Shown: positions 33,799 through 42,623 of the stretch, piece by piece
Position numbering within the stretch: position 1 is the stretch's first letter
Layout of the letters: every line of letters starts with the position of its first letter
Assembly (NCBI RefSeq): GCF_030272705.1
Contig: NZ_JARFYM010000012.1
Coordinates: forward strand, 92,427-156,426
DNA from: Rhizobium mayense
Lineage (GTDB): Bacteria; Pseudomonadota; Alphaproteobacteria; Rhizobiales; Rhizobiaceae
Direction of reading: 5' to 3'
DNA: 64,000 nt
Position numbers and translations under genes: made by a program
Notes under the pieces: generated by a model
Told to the model about the DNA's origin: nothing
Seen by the model: only the letters and a program-made list of their open reading frames with translations
The model's database searches: none

Positions 33799-34662
33799 TT
33801 ACTTCTTGCGGCTGTCAGCGCCAGCGCCATTGTCGTCGTTGTGTTTCCCGATGTCCTCCCGCGGCACGATCGATCGCGCACGCTTGCCCCGGAAATAGGA
33901 CTGCACCCAAGGGTCGTCGCAGGCGAGCATGTCCTCAACCGTACCCTCCACCAATACCCGTTTATGTCCGAGAACGGCAATACGATCGCAGACGGAAAAA
34001 AGGCTGTCGAGGTCGTGGGTCACCATATAAACGGTCAGGCCGAGCGTGTCGCGCAGCTTCGCAATCAGCTCGTCGAATTCCGCTGCGCCGATCGGATCCA
34101 GGCCGGAGGTCGGCTCGTCCAGGAAAACAAGATCGGGGTCGAGCGCCAAAGCCCTGGCAAGGGCGGCGCGTTTGATCATGCCGCCGGAAAGCTCAGAGGG
34201 ATATTTGTCGGCGGCGTCGGCTGCCAGACCGACCATGCGGATCTTCAGATGCGCCAGCTCGTCCATCAGGGCCTGCGGCAGATCGAGATATTCCCGCATC
34301 GGTACCTGGATGTTCTCCTTCACCGTCAGCGAGGAAAACAAAGCCCCCTGCTGGAACAGCACACCCAGACGCATATCGAGCTTGTTGCGCTCCGGCTCGG
34401 AGAGCTTGTCGTAGTCTTCTCCGAGGATCTCGATCTTGCCGGAACGGCGTGGCAGCAGCCGCAGCACCGTGCGCAGCAGCACCGACTTGCCCGCGCCGGA
34501 AGCGCCGACGAAACCCAGGATTTCACCGCGATAGATATTGAGGTTTAGTTTGTCGAGCACCACTTTCGGTCCGAAAGCGACGGTGACATCCTTTGCGGAG
34601 AGTACGATATCTCTGCCCTGCTCATCCTTATCCAACGGGATTTCCGAGTGAAGCGCGCTCAT
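33799..34662 (-). CDS. MlaF-like ABC transporter ATP-binding protein
   Basis: A 287-residue ATPase with Walker A GASGAGKS (residues 53-60), signature LSGGMIKRAALARAL, Walker B LVFLDEPTSGLDPIGA and the YMVTHDLDSLF H-loop. The KRAA signature variant and DPIGAAEFDELI are typical of MlaF. It powers the MCE lipid transporter from the inner membrane. ATG 34662 is preferred over an in-frame TTG nine bases upstream. Confidence 0.94.
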   Translation of the reverse strand: MSALHSEIPLDKDEQGRDIVLSAKDVTVAFGPKVVLDKLNLNIYRGEILGFVGASGAGKSVLLRTVLRLLPRRSGKIEILGEDYDKLSEPERNKLDMRLGVLFQQGALFSSLTVKENIQVPMREYLDLPQALMDELAHLKIRMVGLAADAADKYPSELSGGMIKRAALARALALDPDLVFLDEPTSGLDPIGAAEFDELIAKLRDTLGLTVYMVTHDLDSLFSVCDRIAVLGHKRVLVEGTVEDMLACDDPWVQSYFRGKRARSIVPREDIGKHNDDNGAGADSRKK

Positions 34663-34674
34663 CCTTGCCAACCC

Positions 34675-35835
34675 TCAGAAATCGATCGCTGCGTAGAACA
34701 TGGCAAACAGCCCGTCCATCAGGATGACGACGAAAATTGACTTCACGACGGACTGGGTCACATGCTGGCCGAGCGATTCGGCGCTGCCGCCGACCTTCAG
34801 CCCTTCGACCGCAGCGACTATGCCGATGACCAGCGCCATGAACGGCGCCTTGATCATGCCCGAGATGACAGTGGAGAGACTGATCGCTTCGTGCAAACGT
34901 GAAACGAAGGTGGCGAAGGTGATGCCCGAATAGGCCCAGGCGACCACCGCAGCACCGCCAAGCGAGGCGAAATTGGCAAGGATGGTCAGCAGCGGCAACG
35001 CAACGGTCAGTGCCACCAGCCGCGGGAAAATCAGAACGCCGATCGGGTTCAGGCCCATGACCTTCAGAGCATCGACTTCTTCGCGCATCTTCATCGAGCC
35101 GATTTCGGCGGTAATGGCACTGCCCGAACGGCCGGCGATCATGATGGCGGTCAGGAGCACTCCGATTTCACGCAGTTGCAGGATACCGACGAGATCGACG
35201 ACGAAGATTTCGGCGCCGAAATAGCGAAGCTGGAATGCGCCCTGCTGTGCGATGATCGCGCCGATCAGAAAAGACATCAGCAAGATGATCGGCACGGCGC
35301 GCACGGCCATATGGTCGATCTGATTGACGATCGAAGCCGGCGAAACGCCGCTGCCACGCCCGAACTTGAGCTGCGCGCCGCGCACCGCCGAACCGAGAAT
35401 ATACATGGCCGCGACGAGGTTGCCCCAGATATCGTAGACACTCTCACCGATCGGCGCGAAAATCCGTTCGGCCAAGGATTTCTTTGGCCTGGGCTCCACC
35501 GCCTCTCCGTTCGGTTCTTCGGTAAAGGCGGTAAGCAGCTCGTCGATATGGGGGGTGGAACCTTCGATCCTGACGCTGACGCCGTGCGCTTCCTGGCTCT
35601 CCTTCAGGCGACGGATCAGCAGCGCGCCGGCAGTATCGACGTCCGAGAGATCGGAAAGATCGATCACCAGCTGACCTTCGCCGCGCTGTTTCGTCAGCTG
35701 GTCGAGGTGCCGCAGCACCCCATGCACATTTGCGCTGCGCCAATTGCCTTCCAGCCGATAGCGACGCCCGCTGCCATCGGGCCCGTCATCGATCCTCGGT
35801 GCATCGGTTGTCTGTTCAGCTGCGTTCAAACTCAT
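34675..35835 (-). CDS. MlaE-family permease with fused N-terminal STAS domain
   Basis: In 386 residues, the first ~110 form a STAS-like domain (LVIDLSDLSDVDTAGALLIRRL), equivalent to the separate MlaB protein of E. coli. The rest is the MlaE permease, with PIILLMSFLIGAIIAQQGAFQL, GVLLTAIMIAGRSGSAITAEIGSMKMREE-type conserved loop, and C-terminal GSAESLGQHVTQSVVKSIF. It is the first gene of the MCE operon, so one protein supplies both MlaB- and MlaE-like parts. Confidence 0.94.
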   Translation of the reverse strand: MSLNAAEQTTDAPRIDDGPDGSGRRYRLEGNWRSANVHGVLRHLDQLTKQRGEGQLVIDLSDLSDVDTAGALLIRRLKESQEAHGVSVRIEGSTPHIDELLTAFTEEPNGEAVEPRPKKSLAERIFAPIGESVYDIWGNLVAAMYILGSAVRGAQLKFGRGSGVSPASIVNQIDHMAVRAVPIILLMSFLIGAIIAQQGAFQLRYFGAEIFVVDLVGILQLREIGVLLTAIMIAGRSGSAITAEIGSMKMREEVDALKVMGLNPIGVLIFPRLVALTVALPLLTILANFASLGGAAVVAWAYSGITFATFVSRLHEAISLSTVISGMIKAPFMALVIGIVAAVEGLKVGGSAESLGQHVTQSVVKSIFVVILMDGLFAMFYAAIDF

Positions 35836-35988
35836 GCGTCTTTCAGGTCTTGCGGCACAATCGCCGACTCGGAAAATCCCGGCTCGACGCTAATGGTTAA
35901 TACACTGAGTGCATAGCCGATTTCTATGCCGCGCCGATGTCAAAATATGCTATAGAATCTTGATATCCAAATGAATTCGTTTCAGGCC

Positions 35989-37209
35989 TCAGGATGCCTC
36001 ACCGGCTCTTCTGCCGAACGCGGAACCGCTGGGCTGAAGATTGCGGGCGTAGATCACCATCGCAAGGCCAAATGCGGCGACACCCGCCATTATATAATAG
36101 CTGGAAAGACCGAGCCACGCATACAGATAGCCTGACGCCAGGGTCATCAGCCCGAGAAACATGCCGTTATAGAAGAAATAGGCACCCTGAGCCGACGCCT
36201 CCTGGGTTTCCTGGACCGAAGCGACAATGCGGCGCTGGATGCCGGTATGGACGCAGGCATAGGTGCAGGAGTGGAAACATTGCAGGACGAAGTAGCCGAT
36301 AAAACCGAGATTGATCGGAAACAGGATCCAGCGCAGGACACACATGCTCGAGCCAAAGAAAATCAGCGTCCAGGCACTGAAGCGGCGGTTCAGCATTCTC
36401 GACATGAAGAAAACCATGACCTCCGCCGCGACCCCTATGCTCCAGAGGACGGCGATCTGCGTGCCGGAAAAACCGAGGTCCCGCCAATAGATCGACGCGA
36501 ATGTATACATCACGGCATGGCTCGACTGCTGCACCGACACACCGATCATGCTGATCAACAACTGCGGTGAGCGCAGCCCGCTGCCCGTCGGCGCCTGCAG
36601 GTTGATCGGCTGGTTGCGCCGGCGTGTCGGCCCGATGCGCGGACAGAAGAACGCCATCATCGTTGTCAGGACGAAGCCCCCGACCATGGTGGGCAGAACC
36701 ATGGTGCCGCCCCATTTGCCGATCATCTGACCGCCGATAAGCGTTGAGAATATGAAGGCAATCGATCCCCAGACACGCATCGAGCCGTAATCGAAGCCCC
36801 AGCGCCGCACACCGGAAACTGCTATCGATTCCACGATCGGTACGTAAGGTGCGTATGTCGCCCCCTGAATGCTGTAGACCAGCAACACCGGCCAGAAATC
36901 GCTCGTCCAGTAGAGCGCGATCGCCGTCAGCAGTGACAGCGCGCCCGACCAGAACAGCACATTCGCCCGTTCCTCCACGCGATCGGCAAGCATGCCGACA
37001 ATGGGTACGACGAGAACGCGCACCACCATTGGCACGGCGAGAATAAGACCGATCTCGCGATCGCCGAAATTCAATCCAGCCAGCCAAACAGGGAAAAACG
37101 GTAGAGCAACGCCGTTGACGAGCAACGGAGCACAATAGGACAAGGCGCTGCGCAAACGAAAATATGGAGGCGCACCCTCGCCCTGCAGAGATTTTGTCGC
37201 GGGAATCAT
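35989..37209 (-). CDS. MFS transporter, 3-phenylpropionate-transporter-like (MFS_1-like)
   Basis: A 406-residue inner-membrane protein with about twelve hydrophobic segments. The start APPYFRLRSALSYCAPLLVNGV and the loop GLNFGDREIGLILAVPMVVRVLVVP, followed by GMLADRVEERANVL, resemble HcaT-like permeases. The substrate is unknown. ATG 37207-37209 is preferred; the frame is open upstream but lacks a ribosome site. The tail is short and basic. It stands alone between the MCE operon and the LpxH-like gene. Confidence 0.85.
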   Translation of the reverse strand: MIPATKSLQGEGAPPYFRLRSALSYCAPLLVNGVALPFFPVWLAGLNFGDREIGLILAVPMVVRVLVVPIVGMLADRVEERANVLFWSGALSLLTAIALYWTSDFWPVLLVYSIQGATYAPYVPIVESIAVSGVRRWGFDYGSMRVWGSIAFIFSTLIGGQMIGKWGGTMVLPTMVGGFVLTTMMAFFCPRIGPTRRRNQPINLQAPTGSGLRSPQLLISMIGVSVQQSSHAVMYTFASIYWRDLGFSGTQIAVLWSIGVAAEVMVFFMSRMLNRRFSAWTLIFFGSSMCVLRWILFPINLGFIGYFVLQCFHSCTYACVHTGIQRRIVASVQETQEASAQGAYFFYNGMFLGLMTLASGYLYAWLGLSSYYIMAGVAAFGLAMVIYARNLQPSGSAFGRRAGEAS

Positions 37210-37377
37210 CACAGACCTGAAGGGAAACTGATTTTTCCCTATCACCCTATCGTGATTACGACTATGGCGAGAAATAGCCCTGCCGAAACGTTTCGGAGAA
37301 AATATTAGACCGTAGTCAGGTTGCAACGATCAAGAATTGTGACGAGCCGTTATCGGAACTGTGAAGCGGCGCAATAA

Positions 37378-38184
37378 TTACGCCGCCTGTGCCCCAAGCG
37401 CCTTCGGCAGATCCTCGACGGCTGCGCCGGCGGGCTGTGCTTCGGCAATCGACTGCCAAGTGATCAGCTCGAATGTACCATCTTCGTGTTCGGCGATCGC
37501 CGTACAGCTTTCGACCCAATCACCGGTATTGATGTAGCGGATACCGTCGAGATTCTCGATCACGGCATGATGGATATGGCCGCAGATGACGCCGTCGGCA
37601 TCGTTGCGCCTGGCCTCTTCAGCCACGACGCGCTGGAACTCGCCGATGAAATTGACGGCATGCTTGACCTGAAGCTTCGCCCAGGCCGAGAACGACCAAT
37701 AGGGCATGTTCAGGCGGCGGCGAACCGCGGCAAGGCCGATGTTTATGAGGATCGCCATATCGTATGCCCAATCGCCGAGATAGGCGAGCAGACGCGCGTT
37801 GCGGACGACGACGTCGAATTCGTCGCCATGCAGAACAAGATATTTCTTCCCGTCAGCGGTCTCGTGGACCGCGCGCTCGGCGACTTCGATGCCGCCGAAG
37901 TGCATGCCGGGGAAATCGCGCAGGAATTCGTCGTGATTGCCCGGGATATAAACGATACGCGTTCCCTTGCGCGCCTTGCGCAGCAGTTTCTGCACAACGT
38001 CGTTGCAATCCTGCGGCCAGTACCAATTGCGCTTCAGGCGCCAGCCGTCAACGATATCGCCGACAAGGAAGATAGTGTCGGCTTCGTGATAGCGCAGAAA
38101 ATCGAGAAGATAGTCCGCCTTGGCCGCTTTCGAGCCTAGGTGCACATCGGAAATGAACAGCGTTCGAAATCGCCTGACATCCAT
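37378..38184 (-). CDS. UDP-2,3-diacylglucosamine diphosphatase-like metallophosphoesterase (LpxH type)
   Basis: The 268-residue protein has all calcineurin-like metal motifs: SDVHLGS near the start, GDIVDGW, GNHDE, LVLHGDEFD and GHIHHA. The RNWYWPQDCNDVVQKLL segment and overall order fit the LpxH-like group, which cleaves UDP-2,3-diacylglucosamine in lipid A synthesis; rhizobia may also carry LpxI, so this exact role is not certain. ATG 38184 was taken; an in-frame GTG at 38196 lies inside a hairpin. Confidence 0.82.
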   Translation of the reverse strand: MDVRRFRTLFISDVHLGSKAAKADYLLDFLRYHEADTIFLVGDIVDGWRLKRNWYWPQDCNDVVQKLLRKARKGTRIVYIPGNHDEFLRDFPGMHFGGIEVAERAVHETADGKKYLVLHGDEFDVVVRNARLLAYLGDWAYDMAILINIGLAAVRRRLNMPYWSFSAWAKLQVKHAVNFIGEFQRVVAEEARRNDADGVICGHIHHAVIENLDGIRYINTGDWVESCTAIAEHEDGTFELITWQSIAEAQPAGAAVEDLPKALGAQAA

Positions 38185-38193
38185 GTTTTCATT

Positions 38194-38212
38194 CACGAAC
38201 TTTATGTTCGTG
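38194..38212. repeat. Inverted repeat at the LpxH-like translation start
   Basis: CACGAAC (38194-38200) and GTTCGTG (38206-38212) form a 7-bp stem with a five-base loop just upstream of the ATG at 38184. In the mRNA it could affect ribosome access, or it may be an operator half-site pair. Confidence 0.35.
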
Positions 38213-38296
38213 CCCTACCTACGTTGGCTATTCCAAAATCAGACTCGTGTTTCAGGATGATGACAAATTCTGTGTGGAGGCGCTTACCGTGGGAGA

Positions 38297-39052
38297 TCAG
38301 CCGCGCTTTGCAGCTATAGCGAGATCGGGCCGATCGGTTGTAAAACTGGCGACACCGAAGCGGAACATCGCCTTCGCCGCTTCGCTGGTATGAGCCGCCC
38401 AGCCATGCACCTTCACACCGTCTTTCCGGAACAGCTCCATCACATCGGCATCGATGGTGTCGGCATGCAAGGCAATCTCGCGAATGCCAGACTGGCCAAG
38501 CGCGGCAATGACCCCTCTCCAGCCGATCTGCGCGACCGTCAGCGGCGAACAGAGAAAAATGAAGCCGAGGAGTTCGCCTACATTCAGGCCGCGCTCATCG
38601 AGTGCGACGCCGAAAGCTTCCAGGCGCGAGAGCGCGAAACTCGTCACCATCGAGCGCTTCAGCATGTCGGTTGCCAACAACTCGTCCGCAATACGGCTTT
38701 CCATGCCCTCGTAAGGCTTGCCGTCCACCCTCGTCTTGATCTCCAGCCGAAGATCGACCGCAGACGGTCCGAAGATGTCGATGGTTTCGGCAAGCGTCGG
38801 GATCGTATCGCCGCCACTGCCGATGACGATATGCCGCATCAGTTCGTGATAGCTGAAATCGGCGATCGCGCCCTTGCCGTCCGTCATGCGGTCGATCAGC
38901 GCGTCGTGATGGATAACGAGCTTGTTGTCCTGCGTCTGGTGCACGTCGAATTCGACCAGATCGACATCAAGTTTGGCGGTTTCGGAAAAGGCAAGCCGGG
39001 TGTTTTCAGGCCAAAGATGCGTGCCGCCGCGATGGGAAGCAATGAGGGTCAT
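38297..39052 (-). CDS. Glycerophosphodiester phosphodiesterase
   Basis: The 251-residue TIM-barrel protein begins LIASHRGGTHLWPENT, with the catalytic His and the PEN motif, and has VEFDVHQTQDNKLVIHHDALIDRMTDGKG carrying the metal-binding Glu/Asp and second catalytic His. It lacks a signal peptide, so it is a cytoplasmic UgpQ-like enzyme releasing glycerol-3-phosphate from glycerophosphodiesters. ATG 39052 follows GAGGAACC. It is a single gene between the LpxH-like gene and malic enzyme. Confidence 0.93.
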   Translation of the reverse strand: MTLIASHRGGTHLWPENTRLAFSETAKLDVDLVEFDVHQTQDNKLVIHHDALIDRMTDGKGAIADFSYHELMRHIVIGSGGDTIPTLAETIDIFGPSAVDLRLEIKTRVDGKPYEGMESRIADELLATDMLKRSMVTSFALSRLEAFGVALDERGLNVGELLGFIFLCSPLTVAQIGWRGVIAALGQSGIREIALHADTIDADVMELFRKDGVKVHGWAAHTSEAAKAMFRFGVASFTTDRPDLAIAAKRG

Positions 39053-39283
39053 GGGGGTTCCTCTGTTTGTCGCTCTCATAGGCCCGCGCCGTGAACCCCG
39101 TGTGACGCATGCGCCCTTCGCTTACCATTGGATCCGAAAGTCACAGTTTCCGGATAGGAAAAACAATTGTGAAAAAGCCGCCGCAAAAAACCTTTCCTCT
39201 GCGTCAATTGCATACTGTGCACCCTGAGGGATTGATGTATGCAGGTGACTCAAATGCGATCGCAAGCAGGAACGGAGGGCGTA

Positions 39284-41596
39284 ATGGATACGCACGATAC
39301 ATCGAAGACAGCCAAGAACATGGCGAGCGGCAATCTCGACGAACAGGCTCTCTTCTTTCATCGCTATCCCCGTCCCGGCAAGCTCGAAATCCAGGCGACG
39401 AAACCGCTCGGCAACCAGCGTGACCTGGCGCTCGCCTATTCTCCGGGCGTTGCCGCACCTTGCCTCGCCATTCGAGACAATCCGGAAACGGCCTTCGATT
39501 ACACCTCTCGCGGCAATCTAGTTGCGGTCATATCCAACGGTTCAGCCGTGCTCGGCCTCGGCAATATCGGCCCGCTTGCCTCGAAGCCGGTGATGGAAGG
39601 CAAGGCCGTCCTGTTCAAGAAATTCGCGGGCATCGATGTCTTCGATATCGAAGTCGCCGCACCCACCGTCGATGAAATGGTCAGCACGATATCGGCGCTG
39701 GAGCCGACCTTCGGCGGCATCAATCTGGAAGACATCAAGGCACCCGAATGCTTCGACGTCGAGCGCCGTCTCCGCGAAAAGATGGAAATCCCGGTCTTCC
39801 ACGACGACCAGCACGGCACTGCCATCATCGTCGCCGCCGCCATCCTGAACGGGCTGGAACTGGCCGGAAAGAAGATCGAGGACGTCAAGATCGTCGCCTC
39901 GGGCGCCGGTGCGGCGGCGCTCGCCTGCCTCAACCTGCTGGTCATCCTCGGCGCCAAACGCGAGAACATCTGGGTCCACGATATCGAAGGCCTGGTCTAC
40001 AAGGACCGCAACGTCCTGATGGACGAATGGAAGTCGGTCTATGCCCAGGACAGCGACAAGCGCGAGCTTGCCGAATCCATTCCGGGCGCCGACGTCTTCC
40101 TCGGCCTGTCCGCCGCCGGCGTGCTGAAGCCCGAGCTTCTCGAGCAGATGGCGGAAAAGCCGCTGATCATGGCGCTTGCCAACCCGACGCCGGAAATCAT
40201 GCCGGATCTCGCTCGCGCTGCCCGCCCCGACGCCATGATCTGCACCGGCCGTTCGGATTTCCCGAACCAGGTCAACAACGTCCTCTGTTTCCCCTACATC
40301 TTCCGCGGCGCGCTCGATTGCGGCGCCAAGACGATCAATGAAGAAATGAAGATGGCCGCCGTGCGCGCCATCGCTGCTCTCGCCCGCGAAGAGCCTTCCG
40401 ATGTCGCTGCTCGCGCCTATACCGGCGAAACGCCGGTCTTCGGGCCTAACTACCTGATCCCCTCGCCCTTCGACCCGCGCCTGATCCTGCGAATTGCCCC
40501 CGCCGTTGCGAAAGCTGCAGCGGAAAGCGGCGTGGCACTCCGCCCGATCCCCGATTTCGACGCTTATATGGACGAGCTCAACCGCTTCGTGTTCCGCTCC
40601 GGCTTCATCATGAAGCCGATCTTCGCGGCGGCGAAGATTGCGGAACGCAAGCGCGTCGTCTTCTCCGAAGGCGAAGATGAGCGCGTGCTGCGCGCCGCCC
40701 AGGTTCTTCTTGAAGAGGGTACCGCCGCTCCGATCCTGATCGGCCGTCCCTCCGTCATCGAGACACGTCTCAAGCGCTACGGCCTGAAGATCCGGCCGAA
40801 TACGGATTTCGCCGTCATCAATCCGGAAGACGATCCGCGCTTCCGCGAATATGTCGATCTCTATTTCTCAATGGTCGGCCGTAGCGGTGTCATTCCGGAG
40901 GCGGCGCGAACGATCGTGCGTACCAACGCTACCGTCATCGGCGCGTTGGCGCTGAAGCGCGGTGAGGCAGACGCGCTGATCTGCGGTCTCGAAGGCCGTT
41001 ATGAGCGCCACCTGCGCGTCGTTCGCCAGATCATCGGCAAGCGCCCGGATGTCCGCGACTTCTCGGCGCTAAGCCTGCTGATCTCGCAGCGCGGCGCGAC
41101 CTTCTACACCGACACCTATGTCACCTTTAACCCGACTGCCGAGGAAGTCGCCGAGTCGGCGGTGCTGGCAGCCGAAGAGATCAAACGCTTCGGCATCTCG
41201 CCACGGGTGGCCCTCGTTTCGCACTCGAACTTCGGCTCGCGGGAATCGGAAAGCGCGACCAAGATGCGCAATGCCCTGGCGCTTGTCCGCGAGATGGCAC
41301 CGGAGCTGGAAGTCGACGGCGAAATGCATGGCGACAGCGCCATCTCCGAAAGCCTGCGCCGTCATGTCATGCCGGACAGCACGCTTTCCGGCGAAGCGAA
41401 CCTGCTCGTCTTCCCGAACCTCGATGCGGCCAACATCACCCTCGGCGTGGTCAAGACCATGACCGACGGTCTGCATGTCGGCCCGATCCTGCTCGGTACG
41501 GCGCTTCCCGCCCACATCCTGTCGCCCTCCGTCACGTCGCGCGGCGTCGTCAACATGGCGGCCCTTGCGGTGGTCGAGGCCTCTCAGCCGAATTGA
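39284..41596 (+). CDS. NADP-dependent malic enzyme with phosphotransacetylase-like domain
   Basis: At 770 residues this is the long MaeB-type enzyme, decarboxylating malate to pyruvate. The malic domain (about 10-430) begins FFHRYPRPGKLEIQATKPLGNQRDLALAYSPGVA and includes the DDQHGTA cofactor segment. The C-terminal ~320 residues form a phosphotransacetylase-like domain (AAKIAERKRVVFSEGEDERVLRA) that is regulatory in rhizobia. ATG 39284 follows GGAGGG. Rhizobia have separate NAD (dme) and NADP (tme) enzymes; this looks like one of them, with the cofactor not certain by eye. Confidence 0.93.
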   Translation: MDTHDTSKTAKNMASGNLDEQALFFHRYPRPGKLEIQATKPLGNQRDLALAYSPGVAAPCLAIRDNPETAFDYTSRGNLVAVISNGSAVLGLGNIGPLASKPVMEGKAVLFKKFAGIDVFDIEVAAPTVDEMVSTISALEPTFGGINLEDIKAPECFDVERRLREKMEIPVFHDDQHGTAIIVAAAILNGLELAGKKIEDVKIVASGAGAAALACLNLLVILGAKRENIWVHDIEGLVYKDRNVLMDEWKSVYAQDSDKRELAESIPGADVFLGLSAAGVLKPELLEQMAEKPLIMALANPTPEIMPDLARAARPDAMICTGRSDFPNQVNNVLCFPYIFRGALDCGAKTINEEMKMAAVRAIAALAREEPSDVAARAYTGETPVFGPNYLIPSPFDPRLILRIAPAVAKAAAESGVALRPIPDFDAYMDELNRFVFRSGFIMKPIFAAAKIAERKRVVFSEGEDERVLRAAQVLLEEGTAAPILIGRPSVIETRLKRYGLKIRPNTDFAVINPEDDPRFREYVDLYFSMVGRSGVIPEAARTIVRTNATVIGALALKRGEADALICGLEGRYERHLRVVRQIIGKRPDVRDFSALSLLISQRGATFYTDTYVTFNPTAEEVAESAVLAAEEIKRFGISPRVALVSHSNFGSRESESATKMRNALALVREMAPELEVDGEMHGDSAISESLRRHVMPDSTLSGEANLLVFPNLDAANITLGVVKTMTDGLHVGPILLGTALPAHILSPSVTSRGVVNMAALAVVEASQPN

Positions 41597-41612
41597 GCGA
41601 ACACCCGCTTTC

Positions 41613-41637
41613 GACGGCCGCCCTCGGGGCGGTCGTC
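41613..41637. repeat. GC-rich inverted repeat after malic enzyme gene
   Basis: GACGGCCGCCC (41613-41623) pairs with GGGCGGTCGTC (41627-41637) around a TCG loop, with one G-U pair. It starts 16 bases after the malic enzyme stop but no T-run follows, so termination would be inefficient or factor-assisted. Confidence 0.45.
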
Positions 41638-41861
41638 ATGAAGCCGTTGGTGACCAGCCGGTCGGTCATCTCGAAATTACCGATGCGCCGGCACTTCTCG
41701 GCCGGAGATCTCACAAGGCAGCCTTAAAGATGGGCTGGCCCACGCTCCATCTTCGGTCAGTTCGCAAAAGCTGCACCTCAAAAGCACATTTCTGATAGGA
41801 ACGTTGTTAAGCTCCGTGCAGTATCGTTCCCTGGGTCGAACCGCTTTCGAAGAGCAAGATT

Positions 41862-42623
41862 GTGAACTGCGGCAGAAATTTTTCCTCCTGTCTTTTGCTG
41901 TCCCTGTTGGCGACGGCGCCCGCCTTTGCGCAGACGAATACCATTTGCGATGAATTGCGCGGCCGATATGCCAATGTCACCGAAGTCATCGGTGCCAGCG
42001 CCGAGACGCGGCAGCTTTCACGCGCCATCGTCCGACAAAATGTTATGATCCGGCAACTCAGGAGCGATATGCGCAATCAGGGTTGCACTCTCGATAGCAG
42101 CGTGGTGATCTTCGGCTCCGGCTCGGGGGATAACGGCGCCTGCGATGAGATGCAGAGGTCGCTTGATCGGATGCAGCAGGACCTTGGTTCGCTGATGGAT
42201 GAGCGCGAGCTGAGCTTGACCCGCGTCGACGCCGAGGGTGCGCAGCGCCGGCAATTGCTGACTGCCATGCAGCGGAATGGCTGCAGCATCCCGGCTTCCG
42301 CTGAGCCCGACACCGTCATCAATACCAGATTGAAGCCGGACCCCTATGCGGCTGAACAACGGTCGCTGATGCAACCGGAAAGCTCTATCACAACAATCGA
42401 GACGCCGAGGCCTCTACCCGATACAACGTTACCGCCCCGTCAGGCACCGGTGACCTCCGCGCCATCGATCAGTCAGGTTCAGCCAAAGCAACTGCCACCG
42501 GATCGGCCCTACGATCCCGCAACAAACAAGGTGCGTCAGGTCGGACCGCAATTCCTCGCTCCCGACCAGGGCAGCCTCGATCTCAAGCATCCGAAGGCGC
42601 CTGGTCCACAGCCTGCGCAATAG
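41862..42623 (+). CDS. Secreted Cys-containing hypothetical protein with Pro-rich C-terminus
   Basis: A 253-residue protein starting at GTG 41862, with signal peptide CLLLSLLATAPAFA. The mature part starts NTICDELRGRYANV and has two spaced Cys segments (MRNQGCTL, GACDEMQR, RNGCSIP), likely disulfide-bonded, and a helical central region (RSLDRMQQDLGSL). The last ~100 residues are Pro-rich, so probably extended. I do not recognise a family beyond a possible DUF2865-like relation. Its last 41 bases overlap the converging ankyrin gene. Confidence 0.7.
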   Translation: MNCGRNFSSCLLLSLLATAPAFAQTNTICDELRGRYANVTEVIGASAETRQLSRAIVRQNVMIRQLRSDMRNQGCTLDSSVVIFGSGSGDNGACDEMQRSLDRMQQDLGSLMDERELSLTRVDAEGAQRRQLLTAMQRNGCSIPASAEPDTVINTRLKPDPYAAEQRSLMQPESSITTIETPRPLPDTTLPPRQAPVTSAPSISQVQPKQLPPDRPYDPATNKVRQVGPQFLAPDQGSLDLKHPKAPGPQPAQ

